A stretch of DNA of 64,000 bases. Source: Steinernema hermaphroditum (taxonomy: Eukaryota; Nematoda; Chromadorea; Rhabditida; Steinernematidae). Where the stretch lies: assembly GCA_030435675.1 (NCBI GenBank), contig CM059624.1, positions 9,076,769 through 9,140,768 of the forward strand, written 5' to 3'. Shown here one piece after another: positions 12,285-24,772 of the stretch; the first letter of the stretch is position 1; each line of letters begins with the position of its first letter. A program made the position numbers and the translations under genes. The notes under the pieces were generated by a model, which saw nothing but the letters and a program-made list of their open reading frames with translations, did not search any database and had not been told where the DNA came from.

Positions 12285-14205
12285 ATGCGCCAAACAACGC
12301 TTAAGTTCACTAACGACCAGCAACCTCCGCCGAAAAAGAAGCGACACCCGTTCGACAGGGATCAGGAGGGAAGCGTGAGTTGGTGCGCTGAAGCTAGAGT
12401 TATTTTTGTCCCTTTGCAGTCGCGATTCGATGAAAACGACGATATCATGTGCATCTCTGGAGGACAGAAGAACGACCTAAGGGCGCTGCAGAATGACGAA
12501 ATCGAGTTCTCCTTCGGGTTAGAAGACGAGATGCCCGCAAATTCAATTCTAGAGCCACCCAAAAAAACAGAACGCCCGACGAATGTATCAAATCCCGAGT
12601 TCACGATCAAGGCGAATTCTGACGGAATGTACTTTGAGAAAGGCAGAACTACGAAGAAGCCGCAGTATCCTTCCCAAAGGACGGACGAGCAGCCGAGCAA
12701 ACCCAACGGATTTTTCACAGCCGGAGGGGCGCCAATCGATGTTGTCGTTCCGGAATACAAAAACACGGTTTTGCACCAGCCCTAAGTGACTGTTCAACTT
12801 CTTCCGATTCAGGAAGAGGTGAAGGTGAAGAAACGGCAAGTGAAAGTGAATTTTCCGTACCCAGCCTTGACCTCGTCGAAGGCAACGAAGTCCCAGTACC
12901 GGTGCCCCTCGCTGAACATGGCCATCCGACAAGAACTTCCCTCACAAAACGACTACGACGACAAAGTCCATCAGGATTCTCAAGGCACTGCAGATAGCGT
13001 CAGTGCCGGCTCTGCCAGAAGCGCCCCGTCGACCACGTCCCAGAGCCAAACTGACCTCAAGGCTGAACCTTCTCTGAAGCACTTCGACGAACACTTAATC
13101 GAAATGATCGAATCAGAGGTACTTTCTTTTCCATAGAAGTATTTCTCTATGGGTTTTTCTTCAGATCATGGCTCTCGAAAACGAGATATCGTGGGACGAC
13201 GTCGCAGGTCTTGAGGATGCCAAGAAATCGCTGAGAGAGATCGTCGTCCTACCGTTCAAAAGACCGTATGTTTTTAGTTGAAAATTCTTTTGTACGTCTA
13301 CTTTGTAGTGATCTATTTACCGGCATTCGAGCTCCCGCGAAGGGAGTTCTGCTGTTCGGCCCTCCAGGGACAGGCAAGACCATGATAGGTATGTTTAGCT
13401 AAGGAACTTTGCCTAAGCTTTCCTTCTGTTTTAGGAAGATGCGTAGCGAGTCAGTGCAATGCTACGTTCTTCAACATTTCTGCCAGTTCTCTGACATCCA
13501 AGTGGGTAGGAGAAGGCGAAAAACTGGTCCGTGCCTTGTTCGCAATCGCTCGCCTGAAGCTTCCCAGCGTTATTTTCATCGACGAGGTACACAGCAAGCC
13601 GGGAATCTGAGTGTTTGAATCTGTTGGTTTAGATCGACTCCCTCCTCTCCTCGCGCAAGGACAACGAACACGAATCTTCGAGGCGCATAAAGACCGAGTT
13701 CCTCGTGCAGCTGGACGGTATCGCTACTTCATCGGACGAACGGCTGTTGATCTTGGGAGCCACTAACAGGCCACAGGAACTTGACGAAGCTGCGCGGCGA
13801 CGCTTCGCGAAGCGCCTTTACATAGCGCTGCCTTCGGCCCAAGCGCGCCAGAAGATCGTGTGCGCTCTCATTGCCGACCAGAAACACTCGATTGTCACCG
13901 AAGAACTGAATAAGATCTCCACAATCACCGAAGGATACTCAGGCGCGGATATGAGGCAGCTGTGCGCTGACGCTGCGATGGCCCCGATACGAGATATCGA
14001 CAACAGTTCCGCTGACTTCGATACGATTTCCATAGACGATGTAAGTTCTTGCCATCTCCGAGTAGAGTTTGCGGTTCCTTTGCAGATCAGGCCAATAGCC
14101 TTTGAAGACTTCGCGAACGCGGCTAAGGTGGTGAGGCCCACCGTCGTCGAGGAAGATCTACAAGCCTACAAGGAGTGGGACCGGAAATTTGGTTGTTTGC
14201 TCTAA
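12285..14205 (+). CDS. figl-1: Fidgetin-like AAA ATPase
   Basis: Meiotic-clade AAA ATPase (fidgetin/spastin/katanin group); FIGL1 members act on RAD51 filaments and microtubules. Exons: 12285-12374, 12420-12767, 12813-13118, 13165-13265, 13309-13388, 13435-13586, 13633-14040, 14086-14205; 534 aa. A disordered N-terminal half is followed at about residue 250 by the AAA domain: the family linker [13 protein letters not shown], Walker A GPPGTGKT, pore-loop KWVGEGEK, Walker B VIFIDEID, sensor 1 ATNRP and the arginine finger in RRRF. The ATG lies directly after a TTTTTGTACAG acceptor ending at 12284. The 152-nt gap to CDT2 fits a downstream operon gene. Confidence 0.93.
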
Positions 14206-14227
14206 GCTTCGCTCTGGATTACAGAAG

Positions 14228-14233
14228 AATAAA
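14228..14233 (+). terminator. Poly(A) signal of FIGL-1
   Basis: AATAAA 23 bp after the FIGL-1 stop. The convergent hexosaminidase gene ends only 70 bp further on, so the two 3' ends nearly overlap. Confidence 0.6.
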
Positions 14234-14301
14234 CGGCATTTTTGATACTTACTTCGTGTGTACATAACAAGCATAACCCAATATCTACAGAGCACCTTCT
14301 C

Positions 14302-16288
14302 TTAGAACACCCGGTATTTGTGAAGGTTCGTTGCAATCCATTCGTGAACATCAACGTGATAGAAGTAATTCGCGAGCAGAGGTGTTATCTGTAACAGGAG
14401 ATTTCAGCGATTTGGACAATTCCGCTGTTTCGTACCCTTCGCTCAATTTCGTCTACTTCTATTAAGATTTCATCCTTAACGGTGGACAGCTGTCGTTCCG
14501 TGAATTTATTGATCTTCCACGCTATGATGCGCAGCTTCTCCAACTTAAAAGCACGGTCAGTTCCGATTTCACTTCATACTACTGCACCTCTGCAAAGATT
14601 TCCTTTCCCGGGAAATTACAGTAGGAAAAGAGAACGTCCACAGGAGGATCTAAGGTATGGTTGAAATGTTGAGTTGATTCTGGCATCGACGTTTTCTGGC
14701 AGTTGAGAAATCGCTGCAACGCTACTCAATGTACTGCGGTCACTATCTAAATCTTACCAGTGTTTGTTCCACAATACGGTCTTGATCGACTGCGTAATCG
14801 CCGTTCAGATAGAGCAGCTCAGCTACAAGAGTTGGAATCCCGACCGGTAGCAATTCGCCTAGAAGTGCAAGGTAAGATCATGACTGGGATGTCCAGAACA
14901 CTACATAGAGGCAAATGATGGTTGTACCGTTGCCAGCCGGTGAGTATGATTCCCGATATGCGCTTCCCGATGAACTTAAAGACGAAAGATTCGGTAACAA
15001 AGGGCGCTAGACTCACTATCTTGTTCTCCTTGTAGAGCTTCACGTAACTGTACAGATTGTCCAAGTATCTCTTCATAGAGATGAAGTTCTGATCGACTCC
15101 GTTCGCTCCCTTGAATGCGCCGGCGAACATCAGACTTCCGAATACACGATATCGCTCAAACCTAAAAGATCTGCCGTTTCCCACGTAAGTCTCCTACAAA
15201 ACATGCATTCCAATGGGAAAGTAGCCTATCCTTGTAACGTCCGGAACGTAACCCCATACATTGGGGACGACGAGCTGTGGTAGTCTGTACTCGCTCTAAA
15301 AATAAACAAAATGAACGAAAAAAGAGTCGAAATGACCAACGATTAGAGGGGCTTCTATACTGTCGAATAAATCGTTCCACGCCAGAACCCTCGGTATCCC
15401 CAGCTGCTCCTTTGCAAACTGTGCCACCCTGCAAAGCATTTTTGGTTGATTTCTGATGGAGGTTAGCCTTACGATGAGATGTGTTCGAGCTTCAGCCTGT
15501 CAGTGCTATTGTGGAGATGGGAGACCAGGCGATGTTGGCAACGTTCATCCTTTGCGATGGACCACGCTTCGTCGGCGCCGATGTGGATAGTCGTCAGATT
15601 CATTGCTTCCGAGTGAACGCGGTACACCTGCGTCAACATCTCGTGGACCAACTCCAGAGAGCGAGCATCGGACGGGCAGATCGTGTCCGACTTGGCCGGT
15701 TCTTCGCGAAGAGCCGAGAAACGCTCGTGTTTGAGGGCGAACTCCAAATGGCCAAACGTTTGGATCAACGGTATGACAACCAGAGAGTTTCTGTGGGCGA
15801 GCTGAATGGGCGTTTAGAAGCGCCGCAGCCGCACAAACACATACCTTGCATATTTCGTGGATTTCTTCGACGGCGTAAGCATTGGGCTTCGCGAGGACGG
15901 CGAGTTCTCCGGAATAGGGGAACATGTCTTCGTATTCCATAAGAACGGCAGAGACCTTCAGGCGCTGGAGAAGTGGAAACAGCTCGCGGTAGTAGGCGAT
16001 CTTCGGTGGAGCGCCCTTCAGATCGAAATGGACGATCTTCTTAAGCAGCAGATGATATTCGCTCAACTCATTCGATTTCACCTCGCGAAAGATGATGCCT
16101 GCACCGGCTTCTTCTCCGAGCTCCATCGCCTCCTCGAAATCAGGCCGCATCTCCTTGAAAAGGATTCTTCCTCTCTCGGACATAAAACTGGACGTCGCGA
16201 GCAAATAAGTCACAATGATTCCACCGGCGACGATGCCGAAGAGTGCCCATATCGACTTGAAGGTCAGGTGAGCGGGAGTAGGACTCAT
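14302..16288 (-). CDS. GH20 beta-hexosaminidase, HEXD/HEX-2 type, membrane-anchored
   Basis: Glycosidase releasing terminal N-acetylhexosamine. Exons: 16288-15845, 15801-15473, 15428-15341, 15295-15239, 15193-14905, 14858-14758, 14695-14588, 14543-14436, 14388-14302; 536 aa. Residues 9-32 form one hydrophobic span after a short polar start, giving a type II membrane topology. The (beta/alpha)8 domain carries the GH20 acid pair in HIGADEAW. Later blocks, GAFKGANG and GIILTGWQRY, match vertebrate HEXD. Worm HEX-2 to HEX-5 are the closest known group and trim N-glycans in the secretory pathway; vertebrate HEXD has no such anchor. The last three exons were recovered by joining short coding pieces (FPGKEIF, VHEWI). 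Confidence 0.9.
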
Positions 16289-16793
16289 CGGTAAAGCATC
16301 TGGAATCGCGCCTGGATACAGAATTCAGGGAAGGGCTCTATTCGAAGGTGCTGACTGCTGACTCATGTGTTCTCTGAGTTCGCGGGATGTCCGTCGACGA
16401 TGGGAAGCGATGGTCACTTCGTGATCAAGGCGGATGTTCAGGATCGGAAAGTGGCAAAGGGAAGGAAGGATCGGGTGTCTGGAACGCGCGCCGACCACCA
16501 TATCACGCGCTGCGCTCTTTTGCATTCGATCGAAGTGATACGGAGATAAACAAGTTCTGCATGGGAATCGATTCCGAGTTCCAATGACACAACTGGCTGC
16601 GTGAGCCTGTGGGCCAGCTGTGCGTTCTTCGTGAGTTACCCAAAAACCAACGTCCGGAGATAGGGCGACAAACAATGTTTGTCTTCGAGACGACTTCCCG
16701 CCGAGACCCACCGAGCCGCGACGTCGCCAGCTGATTCTTCTTGTTGACCTCGGCCGGCCGTTTCAGATTCGCTCGGATGCGTCGACTCATCTG
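16289..16793. other. Divergent intergenic region hexosaminidase / DCAF5
   Basis: About 500 bp shared by two outward-facing genes. A TTTCAG acceptor at about 16766 is the likely trans-splice site of DCAF5, and a six-codon upstream frame (16777-16794) lies between it and the DCAF5 ATG. No TATA box was recognised. Confidence 0.55.
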
Positions 16794-18498
16794 ATGGACT
16801 TCGCGAAGAAAGAAACGTTCACGCCCTCGAGTCTTCTGACTTCGCTGCGGCGGCGCGAAACTGGAGAGAGCGCCGTGCCTCACGCGGCTCTGAGCACGCT
16901 GAAGACCGTAGGAAGCCACTCGCTCTACCAGCGCGACGTAAAGGGGCACTTCGGGTGCGTCAACTCCGTTGAGTTCAGCACAGATGAAACTCGCGTGGCG
17001 AGTGGTGAGTTCCGCAGAGGAAGTCCAATTCTATCTGTCGAGTTCAGGAGGCGACGATCTTCGTGTTCTTCTGTGGAACGTCGCCGACTTCCAGGTGAGC
17101 CAGAAACCGGCGCCACTGGCGACTATGGAAAGTCGCCACACTTCCAATATCTTTACGATCGCCTTTTCGGCTGCTGACAACAGAATCTACTCGGGTAAAT
17201 TCTTTTTTTTTCACTTAAGACGCAGTTCTTGTTCTTCAGGGGGCAACGACTGTCACTTTCTGATTCACGATGTTCTAACAACCAAAAGGATTCGAGTCCA
17301 CAGGCTTCCTGGCGCCATCAACTATATCGAAACTAACGTATGGAGCTGTTCTCGCCGTTCATTTTAAAACAGCTCTATTCAGCCCATTGACGACCAAATC
17401 GTTCTAACCGCCTCGGACGATGGGAACATTCGCCTCTTCGACATGCGAGATCAGAGTTGCGGAGGATCTATCGTCGTGGACTCCGAAGGAGGCACTTCCT
17501 ACTGCGCCAAGTTCAATCCTTACCAGTCGAACCTCATTGCGGTTTGCAGTCAGAGCAATGAGCTCGCGCTATACGATGTGCGCATGAAGGATGAGTAGGC
17601 ACCCGAGCACTAGCACACTGATCCACATTGTGTTCAGGCCTTGCTGCTCAACGAGTGCCGACTTAGCATCAGTGATGTTCGTCGATTGGGACGAGTTAGG
17701 AACTTCGTTCGTGGGAATACGATCTCAGCAGAGGCCTTTCTATTACAATGTAGGCCTTTGAATGATGATCGTAATCGACATTTTGTTGCAGATTCTCACG
17801 GGCGCATTTGCCGAATTCAGCAGCCTTACCTACCGTAACACACATACTATGAAATCTTGCTCGTATTTAACGCCTGGATATCTCATCACCGGCAGCGATA
17901 ACTGGGACATTTTCATGTGGAAGGTACCGAGTGTTGGCAAACTGCAAAAAGGTGACTTTTTCCTGTTCTGATCTGTCACGGGGATTCATTTAGGTGTCGA
18001 TGAAGGAAACAGCGAGCACTTAGTCGTTCCCGAATACGCCATCCTAAAGGGGCATCGTTCGATCGTCAACCATGTGCGTTACAGCAAAAGCAATGACATG
18101 ATTATGTCGTGCGGCGTCGAAAAAATAATCAAGGTACGGTTTCGTGGCTTACGAGGGCTAAAGAGACCTGTTCAGTGCTGGAGCGCGTACGGCTTGGCAG
18201 AATCATATCGAGACCCCAAAAGGCGAAGCATTCTGCGTCCCAGCGAAGCTCCGTCGGAACCGCCTGACTCTGTGGATGAGGACCTCAACATGCTGGCCAT
18301 GTTCGACAATTTAGTAATTTTTCCGTTACACAAGGACTGTTATCACTTTTATTATAGGGTCGTCATAGCAGAGGTTTGGAGTGGGATTTCGATTCGAGCT
18401 CCGACTCTTCGGGGTCGGAAGGGAGTGAACTGACACACTACAGTGTGAGCGACGTCGACACACAGTCTGAGGATTCCTTCAGCTCGTCTACCTCCTAA
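16794..18498 (+). CDS. DCAF5: DCAF5 (WDR22), WD40 receptor of CRL4
   Basis: WD40 protein predicted to act as a DDB1-CUL4 substrate receptor. Exons: 16794-17004, 17048-17194, 17240-17337, 17383-17594, 17638-17749, 17792-17951, 17994-18133, 18176-18313, 18358-18498; 452 aa. Repeats run from KGHFGCVNSVEFS to GHRSIVNHVRYS. WDXR-like boxes include LFDMRDQ and LYDVRM. The blocks HTMKSCSYL and GSDNWDIFMWKVP match DCAF5 specifically. A Ser/Asp-rich tail follows. It is shorter than the vertebrate protein, which has a long disordered C-terminus. The stop TGA of a short upstream frame overlaps the start (TGATG). Confidence 0.88.
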
Positions 18499-18578
18499 TG
18501 TAGTTATTTGTTTTCTGTTGTTGTACATTTTCTCATTTTCCGGGTTAACATTATTCTTTTAAAATTCTAACGATTGGG

Positions 18579-18584
18579 AATAAA
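18579..18584 (+). terminator. Poly(A) signal of DCAF5
   Basis: AATAAA 80 bp after the DCAF5 stop codon in an AT-rich 3' region. Confidence 0.6.
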
Positions 18585-19268
18585 GTTTTCCCATTGATGT
18601 TCTTCTAGCCCTGTCTGGTTATGTTTACCACAGCGCTCGTGGACGGCGCTATTGTCAGGGAAGTCGCGGCGACCCGGAGTTCAGTTGTTCGTGAGATCGG
18701 CCGACCTCTATCCGTCGAAACGCACGTAGGTTTTTGAGCCCCACGTGCGTAGGTCGGAGTTCGGCCGCACTGAGAAAGGGCGCCGAAAAACGACTAGGTC
18801 GCCGATCGATGGGAGAAGCCCGGGAAGGGGACGGGATCGCCGCGATTCCAGTGCTCTTTGCACCCTAATTTATCGTCCTCGTGGTGGCGATTTTTTTAGA
18901 AGAGCTACATTCTACGTGAGTTCGTCCGACCTTTAGGCCTTCCCCGCCCATTTCGGCAACTGTTTGGGGCTGTACCCTCAGAGAAAACAGGAACTGACGG
19001 CTTCCATCGACGGACAAGTTTTTTTCGACGGAGAAACCAGAAAGAACCGGAGGAGTCGCTTCGGTGGAGCAAACACCGCCACTTCCAAAAAGCGCCGGGC
19101 GCGTCCCTCCACGTGATCGCTTCTGATCACCTCGGGAGGGCGAGCGGGAGCGCTGTAAGTGTTCTTTGCTGTATGGAACTTCCTCACGCTCGCCAATGTT
19201 GTGGGCAATCGTGCCGCCACTATAGTTTTTCTGAAATCGGATTGGATTGTGCGGAAATTCCACACATT

Positions 19269-19301
19269 CACCGGCCATGCACCGGCCATGCACCGGCCAT
19301 G
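19269..19301 (+). repeat. CACCGGCCATG x3
   Basis: Three perfect tandem copies of an 11-bp unit about 470 bp upstream of the pyruvate carboxylase start. Each unit contains GGCC. No function is evident. Confidence 0.85.
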
Positions 19302-19772
19302 TAATATCATCTGTCAATGGCATGCTTCCGGTGCTCCCCACATTTGGGGAGGATCGGAATTCTATGTATCTTATCGAACACTCTTGACTAGCCTGCTGGC
19401 GCGACTACAAGGTTCAAACGATCGTCTTGGTGGACTTCGAGCAGTTGATGGTGTTATTTTCAGGTCGTCGCCGATCTATCCGTCATGTTTTGCAGGCGGC
19501 TCTCGTCCTTTGCAGCATTTTAGGCGTAGCAATTGAGTTAATCTCGGTAATTTCCACGCCGTTGCGCTCATTGTTTACGTTGCCCCTTATCGCGATTTAG
19601 CCATTTGCTGAACTCATGAACCCGCGAGCGTTCTTTGATCAGTTTATCTGGCGGTGATCAGTGCTCACCTTACGTCCGCTCCGCCTTCTTTCTGTTATTG
19701 GACTCGCTCTCCACTGTAGTCTTCTTATTTGCTGTTGCTATGAACTGTTAACGGTGAATCTCTCTTTCCAGT

Positions 19773-22700
19773 ATGCTCGTCAGCAAGATCTCCTCGTTGG
19801 GACGCGGCGTTCTTATGAACCGTGTCCGCCTTGCTGGCCTCCGTGGCTACGCTTCCTCATCCAGCGATGGAAAACCCCGTGAGTTCAACAAGGTATGTCC
19901 GGCAAACCGGTTTTACTTCTTATTTACCCATTGTTTTTTGAGAGATCACCCTGATTCCCCCGTTTTCAGGTTCTCGTTGCCAACAGAGGCGAAATTGCGA
20001 TCAGAGTGTTTCGAGCCCTGACAGGTACATTAATGTTCGAATGGAACCAATACAAAAATATGTTTTAGAACTGAACAAGACTTCTGTAGCTGTGTACAGT
20101 GAACAAGATAAGCTCTCCATGCACCGTCTGAAGGCCGATGAAGCCTACCTGATTGGAAAAGGACTGCCACCCGTCGCTGCTTATCTCACAATTCAACAGA
20201 TCATTGAAGTCGCTCAGAGGGTACACTCGCGCTTCCCGTGTGGAGGTTACTCAGTCACCATTTGCAGAACAACATCGATGCCATCCACCCTGGTTACGGT
20301 TTCTTGTCGGAGCGTGCCGACTTCGCCAGAGCTTGCGAAGAGGCCGAAATCGTCTTCATCGGACCTTCTCCCGATGTCATGGCTCGCATGGGCGACAAAG
20401 TGGCCGCACGTCAGGCGGCGATCGAGGCCGGAGTCCAAGTCGTTCCTGGAACCCCGGGCCCTGTGACCACAGTTGAAGAAGTCAGAGAATTTGTGAAGCA
20501 GTATGGCACTCCGATCATCCTAAAGGCCGCTTATGGCGGCGGAGGTCGTGGAATGCGGCGGATCGACCGTGAGGAGGACGTCGACGAGATGTTCCGCCGC
20601 GCCTTCTCTGAAGCTCAGTCCGCTTTCGGTGACGGCTCCTTGTTTGTGGAGAAGTTCATCGAACGTCCACGCCACATCGAAGTGCAACTTTTGGGCAAGC
20701 TGGAAGCCCATATTGGCTGCGAGCTAACACAGCATTTTAGGTGACAATCACGGCAACATTGTCCACTTGTACGAGCGTGACTGCTCCGTGCAGCGTCGCC
20801 ACCAGAAGGTTATAGAAATCGCACCAGCACCGTCGCTCCCAGAAGACATCAGGCAGAAGATCTTCGATGACGCTATTCGCCTTGCCAAGCACGTCGGCTA
20901 CCAGAACGCTGGAACTGTGGAATTCCTGGTGGATGAGAGAGGCAATTACTATTTCATCGAAGTGAACGCTCGTCTTCAAGTCGAGCATACCGTAACGGAA
21001 GAAATCACCGGGTACTCTTGGTCCATTTCTCTTCTGGAATAACGGCAATTTTTAAGCGTTGACCTGGTGCAAGCTCAGATCCGCATCGCCGAGGGAAAGT
21101 CCCTCGAGGACATCAAGCTGAGCCAGGAAACCATCAGCCCGAATGGATACGCACTCCAGTGTCGTGTCACCACGGAAGACCCTGCCCTGGGCTTCCAGCC
21201 TGACTCCGGCAGAATCGAAGTGTTCAGAAGCGGCGAGGGAATGGGCATTCGCCTGGATTCCGCCTCCGCTTTCGCAGGCTCCGTTATCTCCCCTCATTAC
21301 GATTCGCTTCTTGTCAAGGTTATCGCTCGAGCTCGCAATCACCCGAACGCCGTTGCCAAGATGGTTCGTGCTCTCAAGGAGTTCAGAATTCGTGGAGTCA
21401 AGGTACAGCAGAATTAATGCAGACTTCATTAATAATCTATTCAGACCAACATTCCGTTCATCCTGAACGTCCTCGAAAACCCGAAGTTCATTGATGCTTC
21501 CGTGGACACCTACTTCATCGACGAGCACCCTGAGCTTTTCCAGATGAAGCCTAGTCAGAACCGTGCTCAGAAGCTGTTAAACTACCTCGGTGAAGTGCAA
21601 GTTAATGGTGCACAGACCCCCCTCGCCACCGATCTCCGTCCGAAGAACGTTGTTCCTCCTGTACCCGAAGTTCCAGTGAACACCAGTCCGGCCCCTGGAT
21701 TCCGCGACATCCTGAAGTCGAAAGGCCCCGAGGCGTTCGCCAAGGCTATTAGAAACCACCAGGGTTGTTTGGTGAGTAGGCTAGTCGCGCTTGGAATTGA
21801 ATCATGGAGTTGCAGATCACTGACACTACGTTCCGCGATGCCCATCAGAGTCTTCTCGCCACTCGCGTCAGAACGTACGACATGGCCAAGATCGCCCCGT
21901 TCGTGTCGCATGCATTCCCTAGCTTCTTCTCGATGGAGAACTGGGGAGGCGCCACCTTTGACGTCTCAATGAGATTCCTGCATGAGTGTCCCTGGGAGCG
22001 CTTGGAGACTCTCCGCTCACTAGTGCCCAACATTCCCTTCCAGATGCTTCTGCGCGGTGCCAATGCTGTCGGCTATTCCAGCTACCCTGACAACGTCGTC
22101 CACAAGTAGGAACTGTGTTTCTGTTGCCGAAACGCTCCGTCTGCTTCAGATTCTGCGAACTCGCCGTGCGGTCAGGAATGGACGTTTTCCGCGTCTTCGA
22201 CTCTCTCAACTACCTTCCTAACATGCTTGTCGGAATGGAGGCTGTAGGAAACGCTGGTGGTGTCGTCGAAGCCGCTATCTCCTACACCGGAGATGTATCT
22301 GATCCGTCGCGTACCAAGTACAACCTCCAGTACTACCTCGATCTGGCCAAGGAGCTCGTGAAGGCGAACGCCCACATTCTGTGCATCAAGGACATGGCCG
22401 GAGTTTTGAAGCCCCAGGCGGCGCGTCTTCTCATCGGTGCTCTCCGAGATCAGCATCCTGATATTCCTATCCACATTCACACCCACGACACCGCTGGAGC
22501 CGGAGTCGCCACTATGCTAGAGTGCGCCTATTCCGGCGCCGACGTTGTGGACGCCGCAGTGGACTCGATGAGTGGCATGACGAGCCAGCCCAGCATGGGT
22601 GCGTTGGTGGCCGCCCTCCAAAGGACGAAGTGGGACACCGGTAAGAGGATCGTTGTGTCGAGCATCCCTATATTTCTTCTTGTAGGACTGAGCCTCGATG

Positions 22701-23888
22701 AAGTTTCGCGATACAGTGCCTACTGGGAGACTGCACGTCAGCTGTATGCTCCCTTCGAGTGCGCTACGACGATGCGGAGTGGCAACGCCGACGTTTACAA
22801 ACACGAAATCCCCGGCGGCCAGTACACGAACCTCCAGTTTCAAGCTTTCTCTCTTGGGCTCGGAGAACAGTTCGACGAGGTGAAGAAGATGTACAGGGAA
22901 GCTAACCTGGCGCTTGGAGATCTGATCAAGGTATTATTGCCCAGAGTTCCTAATCCTATACCGCACTTTTACAGGTCACTCCTTCGAGCAAGATCGTCGG
23001 CGACTTGGCCCAGTTCATGGTGCAGAACAACTTGACGAAGGAAACACTGGTCGACCGAGCTGACGACCTCTCGTTCCCCAAGTCCGTTGTGGACTTCATG
23101 CAGGGACAAGTGGGGCAGCCGCCGTACGGATTCCCTGAACCCTTGCGGACCAAGGTTCTTCGTGGAAAACCGAAGATCGACGGTCGACCTGGCGATAACA
23201 TGAAGCCTTACGATTTCGAAACCACCCAGAAGGACCTGGAGGAGAAGCACGGGCGCAAACTTCGCGATGTCGACGTCATGTCCTCGGCTATGTTCCCAAA
23301 GGAATTCGACGAGTTTGAACAGTTTCGTCAGAAGTACGGTCCAGTTGACAAACTGGACACTCGCGTGTTCTTCACTGGTCTGGACATCGCCGAAGAAACC
23401 GACGTGAGTGAAAAGACCATGTGCTGGAGAGTGATGAGTGTGGGTTCAGGTCGAGATCGAGCATGGAAAGACGCTGGCCATCCAACTACTGGCCGAAGGA
23501 AAACTGAATAAGCGCGGAGAACGCGAGGTCTTCTTCGACCTGAACGGCCAGATGCGCTCCATCTTCGTGCAGGACAAGGAGGCGTCCAAGGACATCGTCG
23601 TCCGACCGAAGGCCCTTCCCGGGGTGCGCGGATCGATCGGAAGTCCCATGCCCGGTGAAGTCTTGGAAGTTAAGGTTAAGGAAGACGACAAGGTAACCAC
23701 TTCACGACGACAACGCGATTCACATGCCTTGGTTGTAGGTGAGCCCGAAGACGCCGTTGTTCGTGCTGTCCGCTATGAAGATGGAAATGATGGTCGACTC
23801 TCCGATCGCCGGAACGGTGAAGAAGGTCCATGTTAAGTCCGGAACGAAGTGCGCAGCTGGCGACCTGGTTATTGAGATTGAGCCGTAA
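19773..23888 (+). CDS. pyc-1: Pyruvate carboxylase, mitochondrial
   Basis: Biotin enzyme making oxaloacetate from pyruvate, bicarbonate and ATP in the mitochondrial matrix. Exons: 19773-19892, 19970-20024, 20069-20220, 20268-20694, 20741-21011, 21057-21402, 21445-21771, 21816-22105, 22150-22640, 22686-22930, 22975-23403, 23450-23692, 23739-23888; 1,181 aa against 1,178 in human. A basic presequence ([13 protein letters not shown]) precedes the biotin carboxylase domain ([31 protein letters not shown]). The carboxyltransferase domain shows [10 protein letters not shown] and the lysine in CIKDMAG. The C-terminal biotin site is AMKM. Intron 4 (20695-20740) starts with GC, not GT. An acceptor ends one base before the start ATG. 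Confidence 0.97.
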
Positions 23889-24772
23889 GCGCGTCCCGGC
23901 CACTCCTGCCCCCTTTGTATATAACGCGTATTTCTCTATCTTAGGCTGTTTTGTAAATAACTTTAACTTTGTTGCTGTTCGGTTCGTTTAGATTCTGTAA
24001 TTTACATAAATAATAAGGTCCCGTGTCAAGGGCTCGACGAAGGAGGCGCAGCCGTTTTTTTTGGCCGACGCACGCGAGGGCCCTGCTTTGCCGTGATTCA
24101 TCGCCAGCTCCTGCAAATGCACTTTGGGTGTCACGAGGACAACGGATGGTCCAATTAGGGCGAGTAGTTGCAGAATCTGCAGAAAATTCCGATCGAACTA
24201 ATTGTTTCAAAATAATTACCCGCGCGGGAACGGCGCCGCCGCTAATCGCCGACGAAGGCCTCGCGGCTGCTGTGGAGGATTCGCTAATTCGACGCGACGG
24301 CTCCATCCCGGCCACAATCTCGGCCACACTGACCTCGCGCCTCTTGTTTTGTCTGTTTCGCGACTTTCCCCCTCCCTGTGTACGGTACTTCGCGCCTCTG
24401 GAAGGAGAGGCCTGTCCACCGAGATTCCGAAAGGCTCGAGGAGCGCAATCCGGAAGAGATCGCGAAGGAGATGGCGACGGAAGAGGGCGTATTCTTCAAA
24501 GGAAGTGTCATTCGAATGCACTTTTGAAGATTTGCTCTGTGTAGACCCTATTGTAGACTGTGCGCTCGGTTTGATACGGTAGAACGGGGCTTGACTGTGT
24601 AGAAAAATCTACTTCCGGGCTCCGTCGCCTCCTTTCCTTTTCTGCGAATGCCTCGTCGTACTTTTTCGGTAATTACCGTTTCAGATGCTTGAATAATGCG
24701 ACGCCTCGAATTCCCCGGAGAGTCCTTTTGGCAATAAGCGCGGTCCTCAGACCGGCGCGCCGATGCCCCACA
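23889..24772. other. Intergenic region before the M1 aminopeptidase
   Basis: About 880 bp of mixed composition with no supported coding exon. An acceptor (CGTTTCAG, ending 24684) is followed by two short upstream frames, ATG at 24685 (three codons) and ATG at 24696 (stops after 13 codons), before the first in-frame ATG of the aminopeptidase at 24773. Confidence 0.55.

Larger units (their letters stand above)
18499..19772. other. Intergenic region upstream of pyruvate carboxylase
   Basis: About 1.27 kb with a poly(A) signal for DCAF5 (18579-18584), a GC-rich central part with no convincing coding exon, and an 11-bp triple repeat at 19269-19301. A TCTTTCCAG acceptor ending at 19771 marks the likely trans-splice site of pyruvate carboxylase. 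Open frames at 18865-19341 (minus) and 19159-19536 (plus) show no family. Confidence 0.55.
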
